64,000 nucleotides of DNA, taken from Areca catechu. Lineage: Eukaryota > Streptophyta > Magnoliopsida > Arecales > Arecaceae. This document shows positions 1 through 9,578 of the stretch, one piece after another. Under the pieces are notes generated by a model. The model was not told where the DNA came from, did no database searches, and worked only from the letters and a program-made list of their open reading frames with translations. The DNA is taken from NCBI GenBank assembly GCA_021397845.1, contig CM038052.1:174456183-174520182 (forward strand), given 5' to 3'. Within the stretch, counting starts at the first letter, position 1. Each line of letters opens with the position of its first letter. A program made the position numbers and the translations under genes.

Positions 1-299
1 AACGAGTTGAGATGCTAATAAATGGAGGACCAATTTTTATCGGGCACTATGATCAAGCTGAAAGCCTTGCATGGAAGAAGACCTCCCTCACTGCAGAGAT
101 CTTTACAATCCAATCGGGGAGTTATTGCCCAGTCCAAGAAGGAATTTGAATCACAAAATCATTGGGCTTATCCAATAATGGATTGACGATAACATCTTCC
201 ACCATGTTTCAATAGAGATTAACACATAGCTTTAGGTTGAAACTGAAAAGCCTATACAAGAGAAAGACGATGCAGAATAAAGCATTCCTAATTTGCAAA

Positions 300-850
300 T
301 TGGTGAACATAAAATATAAGGAGGGGATTTTTGTGGCAAAGCATTTAAGCAACTTTCAAAACATGATGAACTAACTCATTGCAATGAAGATGATATTAGA
401 TGAAGAGTTCCAGGTCCTACTATTATTGAATTCCTTGCCTGATAGTTGAGAGATTTTGGTAATTCTCTAAGCAGTTCTTTATTAGAGTGTTTGATAGCCT
501 TGTCAACAATAATGGATTGTATACTTAACAAGAAGACCAAGAGAAGGAGCAAGGGATCTTAAGTCATAATGAGGCCCTCATCATTGAATGAAAGGGAAAA
601 AGCAAGCATAAGGACTCCTAATTTAACTTGGATAGTGGCCACGCTAAATTGCAGAAAAAAACCCAAGTTTTGAAGTGGCAATTATTATAACTGCCGTAGA
701 TATGGCCACTTTAAGAAAGACTGCCAAATAATGAAGAAGGAGAAGCTGAAGAATAAATCAGGTAATGACTCTGCTTGGATAATGAGATGACAACCATAGC
801 TACAGGTAAAGATGTGATCATTGTTTGTGGCACGACAAATGATGGTCTTG
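300..850 (+). pseudogene. copia gag C-terminus with zinc-knuckle remnant
   Basis: The stretch at 689-724 reads as N-C-R-R-Y-G-H-F-K-K-D-C, the end of a CX2CX4HX4C nucleocapsid knuckle. The position expected for the first cysteine is Tyr (TAT at 683-685), consistent with a TGT-to-TAT change. The upstream sequence resembles copia gag but is full of stops. It belongs to the element covering 1-4802. Confidence 0.6.
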
Positions 851-904
851 CAGGTACTACTAGCTAAGACTCTACCTAGGTGATTGATTTGATCGCTTAG
901 TATC

Positions 905-1330
905 ATGTTATTGCAAGGTTGGAATTATTCGTCTTATCATTCCGGAGACTTTGGGATGGTAAAAATAGGAAATGATGGAAACTCCAAAATTGCTGGCATT
1001 AGGGATATTGTACTAATCACGAGTTGGGGATATAGGTTAGTATTGAAGAATATTCGACATGTACTAGATATCTGCCTAAAGTTGTTATCGATGAGGGTGT
1101 TATATGAAGAGGGCTACTATAGTGTGTTTGGAGATGGCAAGTGGAAGTTGACCAAGAAATCACTAGTAGCAGCTAGAGGTATCGAGTAAGGATTTCTCTC
1201 TATTTCATGCAAGCCAAGCTTGATAAAGGGGTGGTGAATATTGCATAATAACTTTCTCTCTCAAAATTGTGGCATCAACGACTAGGACATATGAGTTAAA
1301 AAGGGATGTCAATTTTGGCCAAGAAGAATC
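905..1330 (+). pseudogene. copia protease/GAG-pre-integrase remnant
   Basis: An open stretch (905-1189) ends in the pattern typical of copia polyproteins between protease and integrase: V-L-K-N-I-R-H-V-L-D, then a Leu/Ser-rich segment and G-Y-Y-S-V-F-G-D-G-K-W-K-L. The following bases (1260-1330) read in another frame like the L-W-H-x-R-L-G-H-M-S segment that precedes integrase. Stops and frameshifts separate the parts. Confidence 0.6.
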
Positions 1331-1434
1331 TTTTCCTACTGATGGTTCTAGATTGAAGACATATGAAAGTTGTCTAATGGATAAGCAAACTCGAGTGTCC
1401 TTTCATAATATGTTCTCTTAAAGAAAAATTAGTG

Positions 1435-1590
1435 CATTAGATCTTGTTCACAGTGATGTTTGTCTATGAGTGATAAAACTCATGGTAGATGCTCTTACTT
1501 CATGACTTTTGCTGATAATCACTCTCAGAAAGTTTGGGCATATGCTTTTATTGCAGTTCCACTGGAGATTTGCTAATGTGGCTGGATGTA
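1435..1590 (+). pseudogene. copia integrase core, N-terminal piece
   Basis: The reading L-D-L-V-H-S-D-V-C around 1437-1465 matches the first catalytic Asp region of copia integrases (family pattern L-x-L-x-H-x-D-x-x-G). The match fades near 1590, where unrelated sequence begins; the domain resumes near 2520. Confidence 0.55.
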
Positions 1591-2519
1591 GCTACTATGT
1601 CAGATGGCTTTGGGTTTCACTCCAGGATGCATGGTATTTCGGAACCTAAAAAAATAAAGAAGATATGAAAGTTTGGCTATGATGCTGGGTTTTCTAGTGG
1701 TGGACCCTTCGAAGTCTAAGTCAGTCTCCTACAAAAGTAAATAGAAGAGAAGGATTTGTAGCTTCTAGATAGGTGAAGTGGTAGTAGAGTGGTGTCAGGA
1801 TGGAGCGGAAGTAGGTGAAACATTGGAAAATGGCAGGTGAATGTGGCAAAAAGCAAATGAATGGATGTGGCAAAAAATAGGTGAAGTATTGGGAATGGCC
1901 TATGGATATAGTGAAAAATGGTTGAAACACAGGAGAGGATGAACAAGGTTTAGGTGAGGCATACGAGGTAGTCCAGGTCTTTACCCGAGATCTGACCTAG
2001 GATTTTGGATGGCTCTGAGAGAGCTTTGGAGACTCTCAATGGGCTTCTTTTGAAAGCTGAGAAGGCTTGGAAAAAGCTTATTCGGAGGAACTTACCTTGC
2101 CCTCTCTTAGAGATCCTGGAGAATGGTTTTTATAGATGGGTATATAGAGTACTTGATACCTAAGGAACATTCTGTGATACAGGAAGTGGTGGTTGGCATA
2201 TCTCTATAGAGTGTATATCCTGGAGGAGTGGCTTGAAGTGGTTGGGGATGATGCAAAGCTCATCCTCATGATAGGCTTGCTTTCGTAGTATGCCTGCATC
2301 TATGCAAGAGTGGCTAGTGTCAGAAAGTCATGGTATCGAGTTCCTCCCTCCTTATGGAAGAAGGGCATGCCAGGCTTCCCTACACAACCCCAAAGGACCA
2401 TGTGGCTAGATTTTGAGAAGTTTGCTTATGGTGTTGAGTTGGTAGGTGATGTGGTGAGCCATGCTGGAGTCACACAAGCTTGACTATTTTTAGTTACATT
2501 AGCTTTAGAAATAAAGGAC
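1591..2519. other. ~930-bp unrelated insertion in copia integrase
   Basis: This stretch interrupts the integrase core: integrase-like readings stop before it and resume after it with a segment ending G-Q-N-L-K-C. It has no recognisable coding domain, terminal repeat or target duplication. It could be a decayed transposon or a recombination patch. Boundaries are approximate. Confidence 0.4.
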
Positions 2520-3090
2520 CAGGTGCTTGATGTATCCAAGCAATTTCATATCTCCGCTGAGACAGAAACTGGGCAAAATTTGAAGTGCATATAGGCAGAT
2601 AATAGAAGTGAATACGGAGGTCCTTTCGAGAAATATTGTCAACATAATTGCATCAGATTGGAGAAGATGGTGCCTAAGATGCTATATCATAATGGGGTTA
2701 CTGAGAGTATGAACAGGATGATCTGCGGGAGGATCAGAAGCATGCCTTCTCATGCTAAAATACTGAAGGCATTTTGGGGAGAGGCATTAATGATTGCAGT
2801 CCACATCGTTAATCTTTTCCTTCATATGCTCTTAAAGGTGATACTCCATAGAGAGTATGGTTAGGAAAGATGTTTCTTATGATTATTTGAAAGTACTTGG
2901 ATACGGGATATTTGTGCATATTTCCAAGGATAAGAGGTCCAAACTAGATGCCAAGGCAAAGTAGTGCATATTCTTAGGCTATGGCAAGGATCAGGAGTTC
3001 AGTTACCGATTGTTGAATCCTATGGAATGGAAGATCATGCACATCCATGATATTGTTTTCTTGGAGGATTAGATGATCAATGATTTCGAG
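2520..3090 (+). pseudogene. copia integrase, C-terminal piece
   Basis: Segments read like the second catalytic Asp region (A-D-N-R-S-E-Y-G-G-P-F), the catalytic Glu region (Y-H-N-G-V-T-E-S-M-N-R) and the W-G-E-A tract of copia integrases. The family has T-D-N-G-x-E-F and N-G-x-x-E-R-x-N-R at these places. Several in-frame stops are present, for example just after the open stretch 2658-2864. Confidence 0.7.
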
Positions 3091-3394
3091 AAGTCTAACA
3101 AGTTGAAATTAATCCCGAGTAGTCCTATAGATTTATGCCTAGATACTTCCCGATAAATCTTGATGATGGGGGAGTAGCTGCAGATGACGATACACATAAC
3201 TATTACAACGTTGAGGAAGTGCAGGTGGTGCTTGGACTGAGCTGCATGTTAAACCACTCATATAGTAGGCTTGGATATCCACAAGAGAGCAGAGGTTGTC
3301 CATGAGATACCTACCACAAGATTATGTGTTATTGATAGATGTGGAGGAGGAGCCTTAGTTCTACTCCAAAGCCATGGAGCAACAATATAGTAAG

Positions 3395-4000
3395 GAGTGG
3401 AAGAAGGCAAAGGAGGAGATCAATTTATTGCCAGAAATATACATAAAGGGTAGTGAAGTGCCTAAGGGAGAGCGGGTACTCAAAAATAAACGGGTATTCA
3501 GGTTGAAGCCATAGGAAAACAACCCAAACCAGATACAAGATTAGGTTAGTTGTGAACGGCTTTAAGTTTAGAAGAAAAGACATCGATTTTGAAGAGATTT
3601 TCTTACCTATCATGAAGCTCATGTTTATTCGAGTTGTCCTCCATCTTGCTACCGGTTTAGACCTTGAGGTGGAACAACTCAATATAAAACCAGTATTCCT
3701 TCATGGTAACTTCGAAGAGGAGATATATATGGAGCAACCAGAAGGGTTTGAGATTAAAGGCAAGAAGAACCTAGTGTGTCGCTTGAAGAAAAGCCTTTAT
3801 GGACTGAAACAAGCACCATAATTTTATCATACTTTTGCTATATATTGATGAAGTGCTGATTATGGGACATGACATTGCCAAAATTAATGATCTGAAAGTG
3901 AAGTTGGGTCAAGTATTCAGGATGAAAGACTTGGGATGGCTAAAATGATCTTAGGATGAGAATTGTCCGAGATAGGAGATCTAGGAAATTGTGGTTATCA
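3395..4000 (+). pseudogene. copia reverse transcriptase remnant
   Basis: The open stretch 3552-3821 carries hallmark copia RT motifs: F-L-H-G-N-F-E-E-E-I-Y-M-E-Q-P-E-G-F and S-L-Y-G-L-K-Q-A-P. The catalytic box follows at 3841-3852 but reads Y-I-D-E instead of Y-V-D-D, so a catalytic Asp is lost. Stops at 3822 and elsewhere break the domain. Confidence 0.8.
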
Positions 4001-4189
4001 TAGAGGCCTATGTTGAGAAGGTGCTAGATTGATTTAACATGAGTGGAGAGAAGCCGGTGTGAGTCTGCTTGCAGGACACTTTAAGTGATTTAAGAACAAA
4101 CCCGAAGAGCAAGAAGGACCAAGTGGAGATGAGTAGGATTTTCTTTGCCTCTGCCGTGTGGAGTCTTATGATATTATAATATGCAACAT

Positions 4190-4740
4190 GCCCGATATTG
4201 TTCATCCAGTTGTGTAGTCAACTAGTTTCTTTTAATCCTCGAAAGGAGCACTGGAAAGCAGGAAGTAATAAGAGGTACCTTAAAGGGAAATCCAAGACAT
4301 GTTTATGCTATAGCAATGGAGATCCTCTGTTATATGCTTATATAGATGCGGACATGGCTAGAGATGTAGATACACAAAAATCTACTTATGGTTATCTGAT
4401 GATATTCTCAGAAGAGCAGTGTCGTGGCAATCAAAGTTACAAAAGTATGTTGCACTATCATCGATGAAGACGGAATACATTGCCATAATGGAGGCCAGCA
4501 AAGAAGTATTATGGCTAAGAACTCATTAGAGGAGCTTAGCCAAGAGCAAGAAATGAGTATCATCTATAGTAATAGCTAGAGTGCCATCCATTTCAATAAG
4601 AACTCAGCAATTCATTCAAGGATAAAACACATCGATGTTAGATGTTATTCGATTTAGGATGCGTTGGAGATGAATAGTTCAAACTTGAAAAAGTTGACAC
4701 AGAAGAAACAGTTTTTGATAGGTTGATGAAGCCGGATTCA
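4190..4740 (+). pseudogene. copia RNase H remnant
   Basis: The open stretch 4198-4467 reads like the copia RNase H lead-in (H-W-K-A-x-x-N-K-R-Y-L-K-G, then Y-I-D-A-D, then K-S-T-Y-G-Y-L). Downstream, in other frames, come S-A-I-H-F-N-K-N-S-A and R-I-K-H-I-D-V-R, typical of the end of copia pol. The domain is broken by frameshifts. The LTR begins about 60 bp downstream. Confidence 0.75.
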
Positions 4741-4802
4741 AGGATGAAACTAAAGAAATGCAAAGATGATGAACCTCTCGTATGACTCGAGAGGAAGAGA
4801 TT

Positions 4803-5420
4803 TGTTGGTGTGGTCCCAATTCATGTGGGACCCCCTACTTTAAAGAAAGGAGAAAAAGAGTCATAATTGACTCTTTCCTATACTTAATAAAAGGAAGAAG
4901 ATTTCTCCTCGTGCGATGTGGGTGGCATGAAATTCTTGGCAAGCGCTGAAAACGAATCTAGGTGGAACTCTACCACCTGTTCATTAAAAAGGGCCGTGTG
5001 CGAGGCAATATACAGAGCATGAAAAAAGAGTAAAAAAGCCTTGAGCCACCAAGGAGACAGAGAGAGAAGAAGAGAGGCTTGTAGGGTGCTTCATTCAAGT
5101 AAAGAAGATTGGAGAATGTTAATTAGAGGAGTTCACTTAATCTCATATTAAAGTTGTTCTATCGAGGGTTCTATGGGGATTTTTTTAATCTTGGATTTGC
5201 TCTTTCTTGTATTAGAAGCAGTATGTTCTAGCAAGGGATAATATTAAAGGTTTTTTTTGTATAGAAATCCTACTTATGGGTTGTTTCAACCTATTTTTTC
5301 TACTAGCTATAATTGCTATGTGTTGATTCAGAATAGTAGGATGTGTAATCAGAATTATTTGTGCTCCACCCTTTGAGTCCATTGTAATTTCTTCTATCTC
5401 TATGGTTTCACATATTGGAA
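4803..5420 (+). repeat. copia 3' LTR (right end uncertain)
   Basis: Pol remnants end and a purine tract (GAGAGGAAGAGATT, 4789-4802) is followed by TGTTGGTGTGGTCCC, a common start for copia LTRs of this type. The stretch contains a TATA-like block near 4880 and polyadenylation-like AT-rich sequence. The left LTR is outside the window, so the right end cannot be set by comparison. Confidence 0.5.
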
Positions 5421-6254
5421 TTACAACTAAAATTGGGGAATGTGGTTATTGGATGTTTTTCAATTTTGGCCAATGCACTGTAATTTTGGTTCTATTCTGC
5501 CTTGCATGCGACTCGATGCCTATTTCATATCCCAGGACAGGCTTATGTCCATTTGCTATCTTATAAGAGGGATATCTTGTGGATTTTATACCTCATCTAT
5601 GTGTTTTGGTTGGAATTTATTTTGGATCTGTTATTTGGTGGCCCTTTTATATTTCCATCCGTTACTTCCTTCTGCTTTACTAGGCTCTACACTTTGGCAT
5701 GTGCTGTTGTATGTTTCTTATGCCAAGGATGTTGTGATGCACATTCATTCTTTGGTCTTCTTATTCTACTTCTGAGTTCTTTATTTTGTGCCCACCAAGT
5801 CTATTTGCCAGTCTTAGCATCTTTTCCGAAGAATGAAGCTCTTGGTCCGATGCTCCGGTTTATGGAGCTATTGCAGGTTCTTATTTTAGATGATTTTTTC
5901 AAGAACAATGATGAAATGGAGCATTTGATGTGATGTCAATGTGCTGCGCAACTCATTTCTCTCTTTTTACCAGGCCTTTTCACTATGAAATGCTTCAGTT
6001 ATATTGGATATTGTTAAATGAATATATGTGCTCTACTTCTGAGTTCATGGTAACTGATGACACATGGTGCCAATATACTAAAGTTCTTATCAGGAGTTTG
6101 AAGGTGGTTTTATTCTTTGTTTGGATATTAATTGGCTTGCCTTGTGTTTCTCTATCATTTTGGATGATGTTTCATTACTATTTCTCTTATTGGATATATT
6201 ATGTTATCTTGTCAGCAAGTTCTATTATTAAAGTTGTGGATAGTGATAAACTTC

Positions 6255-6500
6255 TCTTTCTAAGTTGCATTATTTTTTTGTTGCTACCACTTATCAGCAG
6301 GTTGCTTCATGTGAGATTACTCCCTTCCACAGGAGTTCTTCGGTGTATATTCTTATCAGGGGTTGCTTCATGTTACTTTATTTTCTTCCACAGGGTTTCT
6401 TCAGTGCTTTCCATGTTACGTTACTTTTGTTACATTATTCTCTTCTACAGGATTTCTTCGGTGCTTTTCATATTACATTCTTATCAGGAGGTTATTTATA
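6255..6500 (+). repeat. Imperfect tandem duplications
   Basis: Related units begin with CTTATCAGG or TTCTTCCACAGG and continue with a TTTCTTCGGTGCTTT-like core, recurring near 6290-6380, 6385-6450 and 6445-6500. Copies differ by many substitutions, so the duplication is old. Confidence 0.55.
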
Positions 6501-6959
6501 TCATTCATGGCATCTTCATCCAACTTAGGACTGACCTTACAGTCCCTATTGGAAGCCTTGGAACTAAATTGTCTACTCTATGCCTGAAAAAGAAAGAAAA
6601 GAAAAAGAAAATACAAGAAAACAATTATAAAAAGAAAAAAAAAATACAAGAAAAAAAAATGTGAAAAGAAAAAGAAAACATAAGAAAAAGATGAGACCAG
6701 TGAATATTGGAATTCTGCTTAGTTTGTTCATTTTCTGTACAGATTTTCTATCTAACTATGACTCTGCTATTGTGTATCTAGTCTATTTTTATAATTATAC
6801 TTCTCTTCAACTATAACCATGACAGAAGACATTTCTTCACCATTTATAAATTAATGCAAAGTACTCAGGATGCTGATTTAGTTCAAGTAATCAACAGAGC
6901 AGGACTTTTGACTTTTCACATTTTCTGTGGATGTTACATTGACAACTGAATTTCATTGC

Positions 6960-7330
6960 ATACTGCTCTTCTAATGATTCAGATGCTGCTGCTATGTTGC
7001 TATACCGTTTTTGGTACCGTTATGTTGCTATGTTGCTGCTATGTGAATTTCATTAACCAGAATTGGATTTCCTTAATCAGAGTCTACAGCTTCTCATATT
7101 GTTGCTATGTGGATCATCTAATATCCATTGACAGGGTTATCTTCATTTTTTCATGTTGCTGCTATATTCTTATGTTGCTATGTTGCTGCTATGCGGATTT
7201 CACTAACCAGATTTGGATTTCATTAACCAGAGTTTACGGCTTCTCATATTGCTGCTTTGTGGATCATCTAACATCTGTTGATGTGTTTTTCTTCGTTTTC
7301 TTATGTTGCTGCTATCTAGATCATCTAACA
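6960..7330 (+). repeat. ~165-bp imperfect tandem repeat rich in GTTGCTGCTATG
   Basis: Two to three diverged units share TATGTTGCTGCTATG, then a CATTAACCAGA core, then CTTCTCATATTGNTGCT, then GGATCATCTAA. Starts are near 7020, 7168 and (partial) 7300. The repeat produces a Cys/Tyr-rich open frame that I regard as accidental. Confidence 0.6.
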
Positions 7331-8499
7331 ACTAAGGACAGGGCTATCTTTTCATATTCTTGTATCTAAGTTACTGAATTCTCATTTCTGGACCATGGTG
7401 CATCTTTATACAACTTCTCTATCATGCTGGTTATACTTTTACTTTCTCAGTTTATAGCCTGTTTCATTTTTGTTTTATATTCCAGTTCGGTTATCTTTCT
7501 TTGCTACTATTTTGCTATTGCTTTTGTTGTGTACTATAATTTTAACAGTGTTATATTAATATGGTTCTCTTTCTAAAAGAAATAAAGAAAGAAAGCATTG
7601 TACTTCTTGAATCAAGTTTTTTTTTTTTTTTTTTTTTTTTTCTAATTATTTATTTTATTTTATTTATTTTGTTTGTTGTGATTTGCTGTAGGAATTTTAA
7701 ATTGTTTGAAATATTATTTCCAATAGTTGAATATTCAGAACCAAACTTGATAAATACGCCCTGACCTTACTGCTGGATTTAGGGAAGTCTTAGAGTCAAT
7801 TTAGAACCGGTCCTTCTTGTGGGTCTTGTTCCATGCCATGACTAGCTCATTGTTGAACAGATAAAAGACTTTGGTCAAAATTTAGACCTGAATCTTTTCA
7901 TGAGTCTACGTGCATGTTTTACTGGAGTGATTGAGATTTTGACCCGAACCTTCTCACGAGTCTACGTAGATTGCAGTGATCGACAAACCAGAAATTGTAG
8001 GTTTCCCTCAACCCTTCATTTTTTATTGTGGATTATACTGGCAACATGGACCATGTTAAGTGGGTAGGTGAACCATAATCCAAACTTAGAAATGGTTCGA
8101 TCCAAATTTTTGGCTTCTGAACACGGTCATACAGGATCCTAAAAACTATCATTACATTACAACCATCTTAGTTAAAATGGCCATCATTTTAGAGAATTTC
8201 TTTTTTCCCGGTTGATCGAACCATGCTTATTATACAACATAAGTTTACATGTCACTGTGCAACCACTAGACTATGGTTCAAGGATCCGGGTTGTATCTTT
8301 TGTGCGAGAAAATGATTAACCTTTCTCTGTATTAACCTATCATTAGATCATCCACCAAGCAAATCTCAAAGCATTATGAAGTCCATCATTCGTATGCCGG
8401 CATAGATCTAAAGAGAGCAATTGATATTCCAACGGTGGTTTCGTATGAAGGAAGGTCGGCGCGAAAGGTGCACGGTGCACCCCTTTCTCGTAGTTCAAA

Positions 8500-9190
8500 T
8501 GATACACCCTTAGCTGCTTAAGATGAAGATGGTGATTAGATTTTGCATAATATTCAATTTACATTTCAGGCTTTGTTATTCAAAAAAATTATTATCTACA
8601 CTGTATGCACCATGTCGATTGTGCATGCAGCCAATCACCGAGATATATCGGCATGGGTCCTATTTATCATGTACTATCTCAATGATTTTTTTTTATGATA
8701 AAACAGGGTATTCAATTTACATATCTAGTATGAATACAATCTATAAAGTCAACAGAATAATATTACGAAATTAAAGAGGACATCCTTCATGTTAAACCAT
8801 AAATAGAACATAGAATTAGCAATATAGAAGGCCATCCAACCACTGTAGAATTAGCCTCCCGATCCTGGTGATTGGCTTATCTGAACACATTTACTTGTAT
8901 ATCTTACTTAAGGATGGCATGCATGGCCATGCTGGTGCATACATTGCATGTTATAATTTTTTCTGTTATTCGATATCTTGCATTGCAAGTAGTGAATGCC
9001 TGCTTAGCAGCCTCGGCTTCTTCGGCCCAACTTTCGGTTAGCGGGTCGAGGGGTCGGACCGTTGGCGGATCACCTTCCACGTCGACTACGCTGTCCGTGT
9101 CATCATCGTTATCAAAACCCACCACGTCAAATATTAAATTCCACAGACCCCCCTCGTGACCCTCTCCTGGATATCCCCGAAATCCCACGG
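8500..9190 (+). other. Upstream flank of the ERD2-like gene
   Basis: No coding domain is seen. The sequence is AT-rich up to about 9000 and turns GC-rich across 9000-9350 as the gene begins. A convincing TATA box could not be fixed at the right distance, so the promoter is inferred only from position. Confidence 0.35.
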
Positions 9191-9355
9191 CTCTCTCTGA
9201 CTCTCTCCCTCTCTCTAGGGTCCCCTGTGGAAGGAAAACTTTCTTTTTTTTCCCCCCCAGTCTCGCCGTGCCCGTTGTTCTACCTTCGATCTACTCGGAT
9301 CGAGAGTGAAGGTGCCGATAGCGAACGATCGAGCGATCGGATCGAACGAGCGACG
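9191..9355 (+). promoter_or_regulatory. Pyrimidine-rich 5' UTR / core promoter region of the ERD2-like gene
   Basis: CT-rich tracts (GGCTCTCTCTGACTCTCTCC and similar, 9187-9225) precede a GC-rich leader and the ATG at 9356. CT-rich tracts close to transcription starts are common in plant housekeeping genes. The exact start site cannot be read from sequence. Confidence 0.4.
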
Positions 9356-9578
9356 ATGAGGGGATCGAGGCGGACGATGAACGCGGTGGTGGGATGGGTG
9401 AAGCGGCAGCCGCCCAAGGTGAAGGCGTTTCTGAGCGTGGTGGCAGGCATGGCGGCTTTGGTCTTCCTCAGATTCGTTGTGCACGACCACGACAACCTAT
9501 TCGTCGCTGCCGAGGCCGTCCACGCCCTCGGCATCTCTGTTCTAATCTATAAGCTCACCAAGGAGAGGACCTGCGCAG
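9356..9578 (+). CDS. ERD2-like exon 1
   Basis: Encodes 74 residues plus one base, from M-R-G-S-R-R through a K-R-Q-P-P-K-V-K-A-F segment and the first membrane segments to L-T-K-E-R-T-C-A. It ends at GCAG before GTGCGC. It is far more GC-rich than the later exons, a feature common in monocot genes. Confidence 0.9.

Larger units (their letters stand above)
1..4802 (+). mobile_element. Decayed Ty1/copia retrotransposon, internal region
   Basis: A copia-order internal region read left to right: gag with a zinc-knuckle remnant (689-724), GAG-pre-integrase region (905-1330), integrase (1435-1590 and 2520-3090), reverse transcriptase (3395-4000) and RNase H (4190-4740), followed by an LTR. Integrase before RT is the copia order. 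Every domain is broken by stops and frameshifts, so it cannot make protein. About 930 bp of unrelated DNA splits the integrase. The 5' LTR lies left of the window. Domain assignment is by eye from characteristic motifs. Confidence 0.85.
5421..8500. other. AT-rich DNA, no gene recognised
   Basis: Long open stretches here (5440-6664, 6956-7369) give Phe/Leu/Tyr/Cys-rich peptides of the kind expected from T-rich DNA and match no family I recognise. They lie inside imperfectly duplicated DNA. A poly-T run sits at about 7618-7641. Two short related segments at 7885-7915 and 7930-7970 share an ATGAGTCTACGT / ACGAGTCTACGT core. Confidence 0.5.

Noticed and set aside
5440..6664. Overlapping open frames of 111, 143 and 244 codons that look like membrane proteins
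   Set aside because: They are T-rich, overlap in different frames, lie in duplicated non-coding DNA and have no family motif. Phe/Leu/Tyr-rich peptides are expected from such composition.
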